DNA of 64,000 nucleotides, taken from the NCBI GenBank assembly GCA_947499155.1, contig CANMND010000003.1, positions 434,001 to 498,000 on the forward strand. Reading direction: 5' to 3'. The notes under the pieces were generated by a model. The model was given only the letters and a program-made list of their open reading frames with translations, did no database searches and was not told the DNA's origin. Below are positions 49,608-58,085 of the stretch, piece after piece. The translations under genes were made by a program, and so were the position numbers. Source of the DNA: an uncultured Sphingomonadales bacterium (GTDB lineage Bacteria > Pseudomonadota > Alphaproteobacteria > Sphingomonadales > Rhodothalassiaceae). The number at the start of each line of letters is the position of its first letter. Within the stretch, counting starts at the first letter, position 1.

Positions 49608-50837
49608 GTGCGCGGGGACTTACTTGAGCAATTACAGGGCCAGGCCCTCGATATGGCAAACCATATCGCCCGATACCCCTTGGGTCCCGACAGGCATGGC
49701 TCATCTATTGCGAATCGTGCTGTGCTCGCCCTGAGAGAACACCCTCTCGCCTCGATGATCGATCCCGTGGCTGTCCTTGCTGCTTTGGCCGCGGATCCTG
49801 AGGCTGAGCGGAAGATGGCGGTACAAACCCCATCGAAATTCGCAGACTGTCAGCTTGTTCTGTTCTCTGATTCGACGATCAGTATTCAGCTTTTAGTCTG
49901 GATGAATGGCACAACAAGTATCCATGACCACAATTTCAATGGCGCCTTTCGCATGATTACCGGAAGGAGTCTTCATTGCAGCTATGATTTCCATGCAAGG
50001 CCCGGTGATGCAACCTGCGGAGTGGCTGCAGGCAGACTGGAGTTTGTCGATAGTGAGATCATCGGGGAGGGAGACGTTCGCCCAATTCATGCCGGGCAGT
50101 CTTTCATCCATGCGGCCTTTCATCTTGATGAGCCGTCAGTAACGCTGCTGGTGGCAAGCCCTGTTGGCGTCGAATCCAGTGGGCAGAACGAATATCGCGG
50201 CGGGAGACTGTCCGTTGACGAATCCGCCCTGCCGCTGATTGTGGCCCGCCAGGTTCAGGCGCTGCACATTCTTCACAAGATTGAGCCTGAGGCTTTTCTG
50301 CCACGGCTTATAGAGTGCATGGCGTCAGCAGATCTGGGCCGGAAATACTGGATCCTGCGTGCCATGGACCGGATTGTTTCCCGACTGCCATCAGCAGATC
50401 AAAATCGGTTACATGACCAAATTTCGCGCCAACATGATGGGCCACTTTTGCTGGATGTCCTGTTTCGCGAAAAGCTGACCTACAGGATTGTTTCCCTGCG
50501 CGAGACCATTCGCGATCCGATAACACGCTTTGTGCTGGGCCTTTTTGTAAATGTAAGAAATCCCGCACAATGGCCATCTCTTTTTCAACAATACGGCGCG
50601 CGCTCGATAGCCGATGCAAGCGCCTACAGCCAGGCGCTGGATAGAATTTTTGATGCCACGTTCTGGACGGGCATTTTCGCGGCAGACGAGGTGTCACAAC
50701 TGCGAGAATTTCTACGGGGTTTGACGGGAATGCCCGAAGGTGACGTGCATATCTCCGCAATCCTGCGTGACAATGCCGTCTATCAGACCCTGTTCCCAGA
50801 GCCGGTGCACTCACTTTATGAGGGGGCGGAACCATGA
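49608..50837 (+). CDS. Cysteine-dioxygenase-like cupin protein with about 200-aa C-terminal extension, in the RiPP locus
   Basis: 409 aa; GTTSIHDHNFNGAFRMITGRSLHCSYDF plus IHAGQSFIHAAFHLDEPSVTLLVASPV, matching the CDO pattern SIHDH...G / H...PAVSLHLYSPP. GTG start with AGGAGG upstream; overlaps the next gene by ATGA. Confidence 0.65.
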   Translation: MRGDLLEQLQGQALDMANHIARYPLGPDRHGSSIANRAVLALREHPLASMIDPVAVLAALAADPEAERKMAVQTPSKFADCQLVLFSDSTISIQLLVWMNGTTSIHDHNFNGAFRMITGRSLHCSYDFHARPGDATCGVAAGRLEFVDSEIIGEGDVRPIHAGQSFIHAAFHLDEPSVTLLVASPVGVESSGQNEYRGGRLSVDESALPLIVARQVQALHILHKIEPEAFLPRLIECMASADLGRKYWILRAMDRIVSRLPSADQNRLHDQISRQHDGPLLLDVLFREKLTYRIVSLRETIRDPITRFVLGLFVNVRNPAQWPSLFQQYGARSIADASAYSQALDRIFDATFWTGIFAADEVSQLREFLRGLTGMPEGDVHISAILRDNAVYQTLFPEPVHSLYEGAEP

Positions 50838-52021
50838 TTTTTGCTAATGTTATCAAGCCGACACATATCTGCAATCTGGCCTGTACTTATTGCTATAATG
50901 ATGATGTGCGCGATCCGATTATGAAGGACGGCGTACTGGCCAGGACTATTCAACAGACATTTGAATATGCTGCGAGCAGGCCGGTCTTCAAAAAAATTGA
51001 ATTCATCTGGCACGGCGGCGAACCGATGGTACCCGGCCTGGGATTTTATGAACGGGTCGTTGCCATGCAGGAGAGCCTTAAGGGCGATATTCCGTATCAG
51101 AACCTTATCCAGACGAACGGTATCCTTATCAATGACAAATGGCTTGAGTTCTTTAAGGAACACAAATTTGCTGTCAGCATCTCAATAGATGGCCCAAAAG
51201 CACTTCATGATGTCTATCGGTTGACGCATAAGGGTGAAGGGTCGTTTGACCGTGTGTTTCGAGCCATCAATATGGTCCGCGATGCAGGCCTTCCCATTGC
51301 AGTTTGCATGGTAATGAGCCGGGCGACCATTGATAAGTGCGAGGAACTGCTGGAGTTCTTTTCGGCCAATCGCCTGCATTTTGAAGTGATACCAATGACA
51401 CGGTCCGGCGCAGCCCGTGACAATTTTGCAGATTTGGGGCTGGATCCTGAAGAATACGGTCGTGCCTGGTGCAAGATGTATGATCTGTGGATGGACCTTT
51501 CTGGCGAAGACTATGTCCAGTGCGCAGATTTTATAAACAAGACCCGCTCGATTCTTTATGGAATGGGTATGGATTGCTTCGGGTTGGCCAATTGCTCACA
51601 CAGCAATGTGTCGACTGATCCTGTAGGCGATGTGTTTCCCTGCGCGACTTTGTCGGGCACCGATACTGTTTGCTACGGCAATATCGCAGAACGTGATTTT
51701 AGCGAAATTTTGTTATCACCAGCGGCACGGGACTTTCAGACTCGGGGCATCGATCCCGAATGTGCACGCTGTGATTGGCAGCATGTTTGTCATGGCGGCT
51801 GCGTATCCCGATCGTACAAGTTTCATGGGGATATTCACAAGCGGGACTACTACTGTCCCAGTCTTTACATGATGTACGAGCACGTGGCTACCCGGCTCAA
51901 GGAGCGGGGCATCGAGCCAGGTGCACAAAATCCGTTTCACAACACAAACGGTATTGACCCTGTAGTTTTTGAAAGACTGCACTCTTCTGCACGAACTGGC
52001 CCTATGTGTACGGCCGGATAA
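50834..52021 (+). CDS. Radical SAM/SPASM peptide-maturation enzyme
   Basis: 395 aa; KPTHICNLACTYCYNDD (CxxxCxxC), C-terminal Cys-rich SPASM region (CSHSNVSTDPVGDVFPCATLSGTDTVCYGNI...CARCDWQHVCHGGCVSRSY). Confidence 0.93.
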   Translation: MIFANVIKPTHICNLACTYCYNDDVRDPIMKDGVLARTIQQTFEYAASRPVFKKIEFIWHGGEPMVPGLGFYERVVAMQESLKGDIPYQNLIQTNGILINDKWLEFFKEHKFAVSISIDGPKALHDVYRLTHKGEGSFDRVFRAINMVRDAGLPIAVCMVMSRATIDKCEELLEFFSANRLHFEVIPMTRSGAARDNFADLGLDPEEYGRAWCKMYDLWMDLSGEDYVQCADFINKTRSILYGMGMDCFGLANCSHSNVSTDPVGDVFPCATLSGTDTVCYGNIAERDFSEILLSPAARDFQTRGIDPECARCDWQHVCHGGCVSRSYKFHGDIHKRDYYCPSLYMMYEHVATRLKERGIEPGAQNPFHNTNGIDPVVFERLHSSARTGPMCTAG

Positions 52022-52056
52022 TATCAACGTACAAACAACCAGAAAGGAAAACAGTA

Positions 52057-52260
52057 ATGGATAATAATAACATCACAAAATCTGATGTGAAAAAAGCAGT
52101 ATGGTCTGAAGCCCTGCTGGATTCATTCAGCCCGGAAATCAAAGAGACTCATACTCCTGGCGATATCATGGAGGAAGAAAGCAAAGACGGATCAGGCATT
52201 CGCTATTACGCAACAAATGGCGGAGGCTGGAGCGGCAATATCGCCAAAATCCGATTCTGA
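52057..52260 (+). CDS. Candidate RiPP precursor peptide, 67 aa, cysteine-free
   Basis: MDNNNITKSDVKKAVWSEALLDSFSPEIKETHTPGDIMEEESKDGSGIRYYATNGGGWSGNIAKIRF; AGAAAGGAAA upstream; between the rSAM and exporter genes; helical acidic leader and Gly/aromatic-rich tail. Confidence 0.8.
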   Translation: MDNNNITKSDVKKAVWSEALLDSFSPEIKETHTPGDIMEEESKDGSGIRYYATNGGGWSGNIAKIRF

Positions 52261-52267
52261 TGTGACA

Positions 52268-52309
52268 ATAGGCTACTGAACGCCGGACTTGACGGCATCT
52301 GAAGCCTAT
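52268..52309 (+). promoter_or_regulatory. Two-tier hairpin (possible attenuator or processing site) between precursor and exporter genes
   Basis: Outer stem ATAGGCT/AGCCTAT (52268-52274, 52303-52309) enclosing GCCG/CGGC; no U-tract. Confidence 0.4.
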
Positions 52310-52316
52310 AAAGGTT

Positions 52317-54719
52317 ATGGGGTGCCTTGTGTATATTGTATCTTACTTTAAAAGAAAAAAGATAACGGCACTTGGATTTATGCTCAGTTTGTTTTTGGGC
52401 ATGTTTTCTCTGGTCCTTGCTCTTCAGTATAGTCAGTATCAATTGACTTATGATGATTGGATCAGTGATTCGGGTCAGACCTTTGCCGTGCGCACCACCA
52501 TAACACCGCCGGGGGGAGAGCCAGTGCTTACAGCCAGCTCTCCCGTCGGCTTACCACAATGGCTCGACAATCAGCGATCAGAAGATTTTCAGGATCTGGC
52601 TTATTTTCGGCATCGTCCGGTCCATATCCTTCCCGATAATATTTTCATTGCCGAGCAGCTGACCGAGGTTTCTCCCGGCTTTCTTTCGGTCTTTAAACTG
52701 CAAGATGATGAACGCCCACTCATGGAAAATGAGGTTCTTTTGTCCCGTGCGGCCGCGATCCGGGCTTATGGTCGGCCCGATGTAACGGGGGAAGACTATG
52801 AAATTCCCAATATCGGGACTTATCAAGTGCGCGGCGTATTCGAGATGCCGCAAAAAAGTCATCTGAAATTCGATGTCCTCGTTGCGAGACCCGTTGAAAG
52901 CATGCAGGAAACACGGGAGCTGGGCGACTGGACCTCACTTGATGAATTCGTATATGTGCGGCTTGGCAAAAGTCGTGATGCAAAAACCGTTGAGAGAATC
53001 CTGAACGAGGCCCTGCCCGATTATCTCGGACCAATTGTCGTGCGTGGAACCAGTCTTGATGCGTCTGCAATCTGGGACATCAGCTTGACGCGGGTTGGAG
53101 ATATGAATTTTCTGCCGCCGATGCTGGGGCAGATGAAGGCACCGGCTCATGATTTCGAAATATACTTTGTCTTCTTCCTGATCGTATTTGTTTTTGTGAT
53201 CATGCTGTCCAATTTATTCAATCTTGCTTTTTTGAGTGTGGAAGACCGCGCTGTCGAATTCAGGATGCGCCAGCTACACGGGGAAACTCCCCTGCAGCAG
53301 GCCTCGATGCTGTTTTTGGAAATGTTGCTGCTCACACTTTTGATGCTCGCGGTCGCACTTTTGGCGGTTTACGCCGCAGGACCCTATTTCGAACAGGCCT
53401 GGTCCATGCCTAAAATCTGGACAATCGCCTTAACGGACCCTTCCTGGGCACGAACCATTGCCATCGGACTTGCGACAGCCCTGATTATTCCTCTGATACT
53501 TGTTCTGCAGACTTTTTATCCCGGCATTGTCCGCAAGAAAAACGAGGATGGCAAAAACGGAAGCGTTGCCCGCGGCGTTTTGCTGTTTATGCAGGTGTTT
53601 GCTGCAGGTCTTGTGGTTACAGCTACGATTGTGCTGTCACAGGAGTTGAATCGTCAGGTCTCTGTCAATCCCGGCTTTGATCCCAACAGCATGATGATGA
53701 TACGCGATGCCCAGTCCAACTCGGGCTTTACCGAGATGCTGGATGAAATCCGTGCCGCGCTTTTGGAGGCCGATGGCGTAACGGATGCAGTCTACAGCAA
53801 TTCAGTTCCCGGGCAGCCTTTCCCGTCGCGCACAATCGTTGCATCGGCAGACCGGCCCGATGGTCCGACGGCGATGAGCGCCTATCATTCCGTCTCGGCG
53901 ACCATGCTGGAACGCTTTGGGGCAAGCCTGCTTGCCGGACGTTTCTTTGATCCCGATCGGGCAGATGACCGGTTTGCTGATCATGAGGGCGTGCCAATAT
54001 CGGCAGAAGGTGCGGTTATCGTCAATCGTGCCCTTATTGAAGCCTTTGGCTTTGCGTCGGGACAAGATGCACTGGGCCAGCGGCTTGATCTGGGCGATGG
54101 ACGTATCGCCCGTATCATCGGTGTCATTGAAAACTGGCCTTATCAGGGTATCAACAGAGACATTCTTCCAACAGTGATGGTCGAAGATGTTCAGGCATTT
54201 GCCCATCTGTTTATATTCGGGCGCGATAATCTTCCTGCTATCCAGGATGCGCTGGGACAGACGGTTCCCACATTGAACGCTCATATGGAGCCGTTTGGAC
54301 CCTTTTGGACTCAGCAGTTTGTTACATTAAAGCGGGCGACAGAGCTGGGATTTTTCCTGTCGATTATTGTCATGTCTTTGGTGTTGGTGGGGCTTGTGTC
54401 CTATCTGGATTTCTTCATCAGGAAGCGAACCGTTGAACTGCTGATCCATCAATTGCATGGCGCAGGGCTTTCACAGCTTTTCGTGATCGCCGGGCGGGTT
54501 ATTCTGGTGGCTGTTGCCCTTGGATCGCTGGCCTCACTTGGCGTCTCATATTATCTTGTGCCTTATGCTGCAAAAAGCGGCTTTGCGGGGTCCGGCTTTG
54601 GGGCCATGCCGGTCATGTCCATAGCACTGATTGCTATAGTCATCCTTGGCATCGGCTGGGTGTCGGCTTTACGTATTCTTTTACGACGTGATCTGTATCA
54701 GGCCTTGAGGTCTGAGTGA
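52317..54719 (+). CDS. MacB/FtsX-type ABC transporter permease
   Basis: 800 aa; N-terminal TM, MacB-type periplasmic domain, FtsX-like TM blocks with RMRQLHGETPLQQASMLFLE and LIHQLHGAGLSQLFVIAGR. Confidence 0.9.
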   Translation: MGCLVYIVSYFKRKKITALGFMLSLFLGMFSLVLALQYSQYQLTYDDWISDSGQTFAVRTTITPPGGEPVLTASSPVGLPQWLDNQRSEDFQDLAYFRHRPVHILPDNIFIAEQLTEVSPGFLSVFKLQDDERPLMENEVLLSRAAAIRAYGRPDVTGEDYEIPNIGTYQVRGVFEMPQKSHLKFDVLVARPVESMQETRELGDWTSLDEFVYVRLGKSRDAKTVERILNEALPDYLGPIVVRGTSLDASAIWDISLTRVGDMNFLPPMLGQMKAPAHDFEIYFVFFLIVFVFVIMLSNLFNLAFLSVEDRAVEFRMRQLHGETPLQQASMLFLEMLLLTLLMLAVALLAVYAAGPYFEQAWSMPKIWTIALTDPSWARTIAIGLATALIIPLILVLQTFYPGIVRKKNEDGKNGSVARGVLLFMQVFAAGLVVTATIVLSQELNRQVSVNPGFDPNSMMMIRDAQSNSGFTEMLDEIRAALLEADGVTDAVYSNSVPGQPFPSRTIVASADRPDGPTAMSAYHSVSATMLERFGASLLAGRFFDPDRADDRFADHEGVPISAEGAVIVNRALIEAFGFASGQDALGQRLDLGDGRIARIIGVIENWPYQGINRDILPTVMVEDVQAFAHLFIFGRDNLPAIQDALGQTVPTLNAHMEPFGPFWTQQFVTLKRATELGFFLSIIVMSLVLVGLVSYLDFFIRKRTVELLIHQLHGAGLSQLFVIAGRVILVAVALGSLASLGVSYYLVPYAAKSGFAGSGFGAMPVMSIALIAIVILGIGWVSALRILLRRDLYQALRSE

Positions 54720-54720
54720 T

Positions 54721-56157
54721 ATGCAAGGGGTGCAAGCTGATGAAGATGTCTCATTGCAGCATCTGTTTTCAGGATTTGCCAAAGGCCGTGATTTTGTAAT
54801 TGCCAATATATTCATCGGGTTTGAAGTCCTGTTAAAAGCGGTGGAGATCTGGCTCTATTACGTTTTTGGCCAACTTCTTGCCGATGATATGAGCGGCATT
54901 GTCCTGCTCGCCTTCGCTATTTTGGGGGCGGCACTTATAAGAATTGTGATCTCGGGTACAATTTCTCTATTTGGAGAATATTGGCGCGTTTCAATCGTAA
55001 AGTCCGTCCTTGACCAGGGTGTACATGTGTTGCGTGATCGTCCGGATGTTTATCCGGAACGGACAATGCGTCATGAACGGCCCACGGCCATTGCTTCAAG
55101 CAGCTATCTCACCTCAGAAAACCTGGTCAGTCTTTATCTAAGTCTGGTTCGCTCCGGTTTTGGGCTTGCGTCCTATATAGTTGCCTTTGCACTTCTTTTT
55201 GGTGCGGGCCTCAGTCTGGCTTTTCTTGCGGGGCTGGCGTTCAGCTTCATGCTCAATCGAAGGGTTGAGCCCTATCTTGCAAAACGCGCCAGTCGCACAG
55301 AAACGGCGCGGATCAAGGTGACATCCCTTTATGATACGGCCTGGGACAATCTGGTTATCGGCAACAGCCTGTGGACGGGGAAATGGATCCGGCGCCTTGA
55401 TGATACGTACAGGCGCTATCGCTTTCTCAACAATATGATGTGTCGGCGCATCTATGTCATTCAGCTCATACATATTTTCGTGTCTTACGGGCTGACGGTT
55501 ACGGTCTTTGTCTGGCTGTTGTTGTCCAGTAGGCCTGACATGGCTCTGACATTAAGTCTGGTGGTGGTGGTTCCTAAAATTATTCAGGGCCTGCAACAGC
55601 AATCCGACTTTATCGCTCATATCAGCGTCCTTGGCGTGCTTAAGGGCCAGTTGGAGATTATCCGGGATGCCTTAAGTCCACTTAAGCGGCAGGATCTGTC
55701 TTTAAGAATGGATGAGGGAAAGATCAAAATCTTGTCCGGTCAGGATGGCAAGGAAGGGCTGGCCGCCTTTTTTGAGCGACTGGATGAGAAAGGTCAGCTC
55801 AGTCAGGTTGGGCAGAGGATGACGATCCGGGGTGCAAATGGCAGCGGCAAGACCAGTCTCCTGCTAATGTTGAAGGAAAGGTTCGGTTCGCTGAGCTTTT
55901 ATCTGCCAGCCGGGATGAAAACGACGATGAGCGGGTCTGATATTCGCCACTCTACTGGTGAATATGTCATGAAAACTTTGCATGAGGCGCTGACCGCCTC
56001 CAATCGCCCACGTTTTTTCCTGTTGGATGAGTGGGATGCAAATCTGGATGGCAATAATGCCCGCGAGATTGATCGCCTGCTGGATCTCGCATGTTTGGAC
56101 GGAACAACGATTATCGAAGTGCGTCATCGTAACAGGGATGACAGGGTAAATGAGTAA
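54721..56157 (+). CDS. ABC exporter-like TMD-NBD protein with a shortened, non-canonical NBD
   Basis: 478 aa; about six TM segments, Walker A RGANGSGKTSLL, Walker B/D-loop RFFLLDEWDANLDGNN, only about 57 residues between them and no LSGGQ. Confidence 0.75.
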   Translation: MQGVQADEDVSLQHLFSGFAKGRDFVIANIFIGFEVLLKAVEIWLYYVFGQLLADDMSGIVLLAFAILGAALIRIVISGTISLFGEYWRVSIVKSVLDQGVHVLRDRPDVYPERTMRHERPTAIASSSYLTSENLVSLYLSLVRSGFGLASYIVAFALLFGAGLSLAFLAGLAFSFMLNRRVEPYLAKRASRTETARIKVTSLYDTAWDNLVIGNSLWTGKWIRRLDDTYRRYRFLNNMMCRRIYVIQLIHIFVSYGLTVTVFVWLLLSSRPDMALTLSLVVVVPKIIQGLQQQSDFIAHISVLGVLKGQLEIIRDALSPLKRQDLSLRMDEGKIKILSGQDGKEGLAAFFERLDEKGQLSQVGQRMTIRGANGSGKTSLLLMLKERFGSLSFYLPAGMKTTMSGSDIRHSTGEYVMKTLHEALTASNRPRFFLLDEWDANLDGNNAREIDRLLDLACLDGTTIIEVRHRNRDDRVNE

Positions 56158-57409
56158 TATGGATATTGTCATTCCGGCCCATAAGGCCAACAAACGGCGT
56201 GCGCTATGGCTGGTGCTGGCCATATTGGCTGTCATCGCTGTGCTGTTCTTTGTGGTTAGCGGCTTTGGAGCCGGGCGCGTATTACAGACGACACAGGATA
56301 ATGTGACCCTGCACTCTGTCACTGACGGCGAATTTATTGAGTCTGTTTCTGTTCTTGCTATGGTGGAACCGGTGCGATCCGTCGTTCTCAGTACCGCTGT
56401 GGGCGGGCGACTGGAGCCTGGTGATTTTCTTTCAGGCAGCCATGTGGAACAAGGCGATGAGATTGCGCGTCTCACCAATGCGGCACTGGAGCTTGAGGTT
56501 CTGACCAGGGCAACCGAGGTCGCCCAACAGATATCCAATCTCTATAATTTTGAACTGGCTTATCAGAATCGTGATCTTGATCTTCAAAACCAGAAGATTG
56601 CAGTGGAATCAGATCTGGCAAAGGCTCAATTGCGGTTGGAACGGGTAGAAAGTCTTGTGGCCAAGGGGTTTTCCACTCAGGAAGCCTATGATAATGCCAG
56701 AATAGACGTCAGGGAAAAAAAGACACTGCGTGACACCATTGCGGCGGCCGTTGTTGATTTTCAGAGCCTGAAAGCATCCCAGTCTTCGGACTTCAAAGAG
56801 ACGACAGACAAGCTGACGGCGGGATTGGCGCTGGCAAGAAAGCGCCAGGATGATCTGGTAATCCGTGCCCCCATCAGTGGCATTTTGTCGGATTTTGATG
56901 CGATTCCGGGAACACAGATCCAGGCCGGGGATGTCATCGGCCGTATCAAGTCCGTTGACCGGATGATCCTGCGTGCAAATCCGAGTGAATTCTATCTCAA
57001 CAAGATTGATTCAGAAAGCAAGGCGACGGCTCTTGTGGGTGACAGGTCTTATCCACTGCGCCTCGTCAAGCTTTCACCAACCGTTGCCAACAAAACATTT
57101 GAGGTCGATTTTGAACTGTTGGACAGCGGTCAGACCGTGAGGCTGGGGCAGACAGTCCCGATCAGGATCCAGCTGTCCTCGCCGCGACAGGCGATACAGG
57201 TTCCGGCCAGTCCGTTCTGGAATGGGGTGGGGCCTGAGGGGGTGTTTGTTTATGACCCTGAGACCAAACGCGCTGTTCGCCGCCAGGTAACGCTTGGCAG
57301 CAGGAACGACACAGCAATTGAAATCCGCCATGGCCTGAATGACGGGGACATTGTCGTCGGCCTGAATTATGAGGAGATGAGGGGATATGAGCGAATCGAA
57401 ATCGAATAA
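56150..57409 (+). CDS. HlyD-family periplasmic adaptor
   Basis: 419 aa; N-terminal TM, barrel-sandwich and coiled-coil (LAKAQLRLERVESLVAKGFSTQEAYDNARIDVREKKTLRDTI), VIRAPISGILSDFDAIPGTQIQAGDVIGRI. Confidence 0.93.
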   Translation: MSNMDIVIPAHKANKRRALWLVLAILAVIAVLFFVVSGFGAGRVLQTTQDNVTLHSVTDGEFIESVSVLAMVEPVRSVVLSTAVGGRLEPGDFLSGSHVEQGDEIARLTNAALELEVLTRATEVAQQISNLYNFELAYQNRDLDLQNQKIAVESDLAKAQLRLERVESLVAKGFSTQEAYDNARIDVREKKTLRDTIAAAVVDFQSLKASQSSDFKETTDKLTAGLALARKRQDDLVIRAPISGILSDFDAIPGTQIQAGDVIGRIKSVDRMILRANPSEFYLNKIDSESKATALVGDRSYPLRLVKLSPTVANKTFEVDFELLDSGQTVRLGQTVPIRIQLSSPRQAIQVPASPFWNGVGPEGVFVYDPETKRAVRRQVTLGSRNDTAIEIRHGLNDGDIVVGLNYEEMRGYERIEIE

Positions 57410-58085
57410 GCTGGCACAGCTTATTGATGTTGGCTGTGTTTTCAGGTCGGGACAGGTCGAAACCCATGCCTTGCGCGATATCAATCTTGAGATCGAGACC
57501 GGTGACTATTTGGCAATAACGGGTGAATCTGGTGCGGGGAAGTCGACGCTTTTGTCCATACTGGGAATGATTGCGACCCCGACATCAGGGGACTATGTTC
57601 TTGCCGGGCAATCTGTGAAAGGCTTGACACGAAGCCAGATTCAGCAGGTCAGAGCCGAGAATATCGGCTTTATATTTCAGGCCTTTCACCTGATTGACCA
57701 CATTACCGTTGAGGCCAATGTTCAGATAGGCCTGAAATATCTGCCGTCAGGGTCAGAGTCTTACAAAAAGCGCGTTGCCGACGTGTTGGAGAAAGTTGGC
57801 CTCTCACACCGCATGTCTCATTATCCCAGTCAGTTGTCCGGTGGCCAAAGACAGCGCGTAGCTATTGCGCGGGCACTTGTTGGGGACCCCAAAATTATTC
57901 TGGCCGATGAACCAACAGGAAATCTGGATTCAGTAACCGGAGAGACGTTGCTTGATCTTTTTGATGTGCTTCACAAGGAGGGGCGGACATTGGTTGTGGT
58001 GACTCATTCCGAGAGCCTGGCGGCGCGGGCGGCTCGTTCTATGGTTATACGTGATGGCAGACTGGTTGGAGAGGGACATGGTTGA
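57387..58085 (+). CDS. ABC transporter ATP-binding protein (MacB/LolD-like)
   Basis: 232 aa; [52 protein letters not shown]. Confidence 0.96.
   Translation: MSESKSNKLAQLIDVGCVFRSGQVETHALRDINLEIETGDYLAITGESGAGKSTLLSILGMIATPTSGDYVLAGQSVKGLTRSQIQQVRAENIGFIFQAFHLIDHITVEANVQIGLKYLPSGSESYKKRVADVLEKVGLSHRMSHYPSQLSGGQRQRVAIARALVGDPKIILADEPTGNLDSVTGETLLDLFDVLHKEGRTLVVVTHSESLAARAARSMVIRDGRLVGEGHG

Noticed and set aside
52057-52260. Sactipeptide or lanthipeptide assignment for the precursor
   Set aside because: The peptide contains no cysteine, so thioether chemistry on it is excluded.
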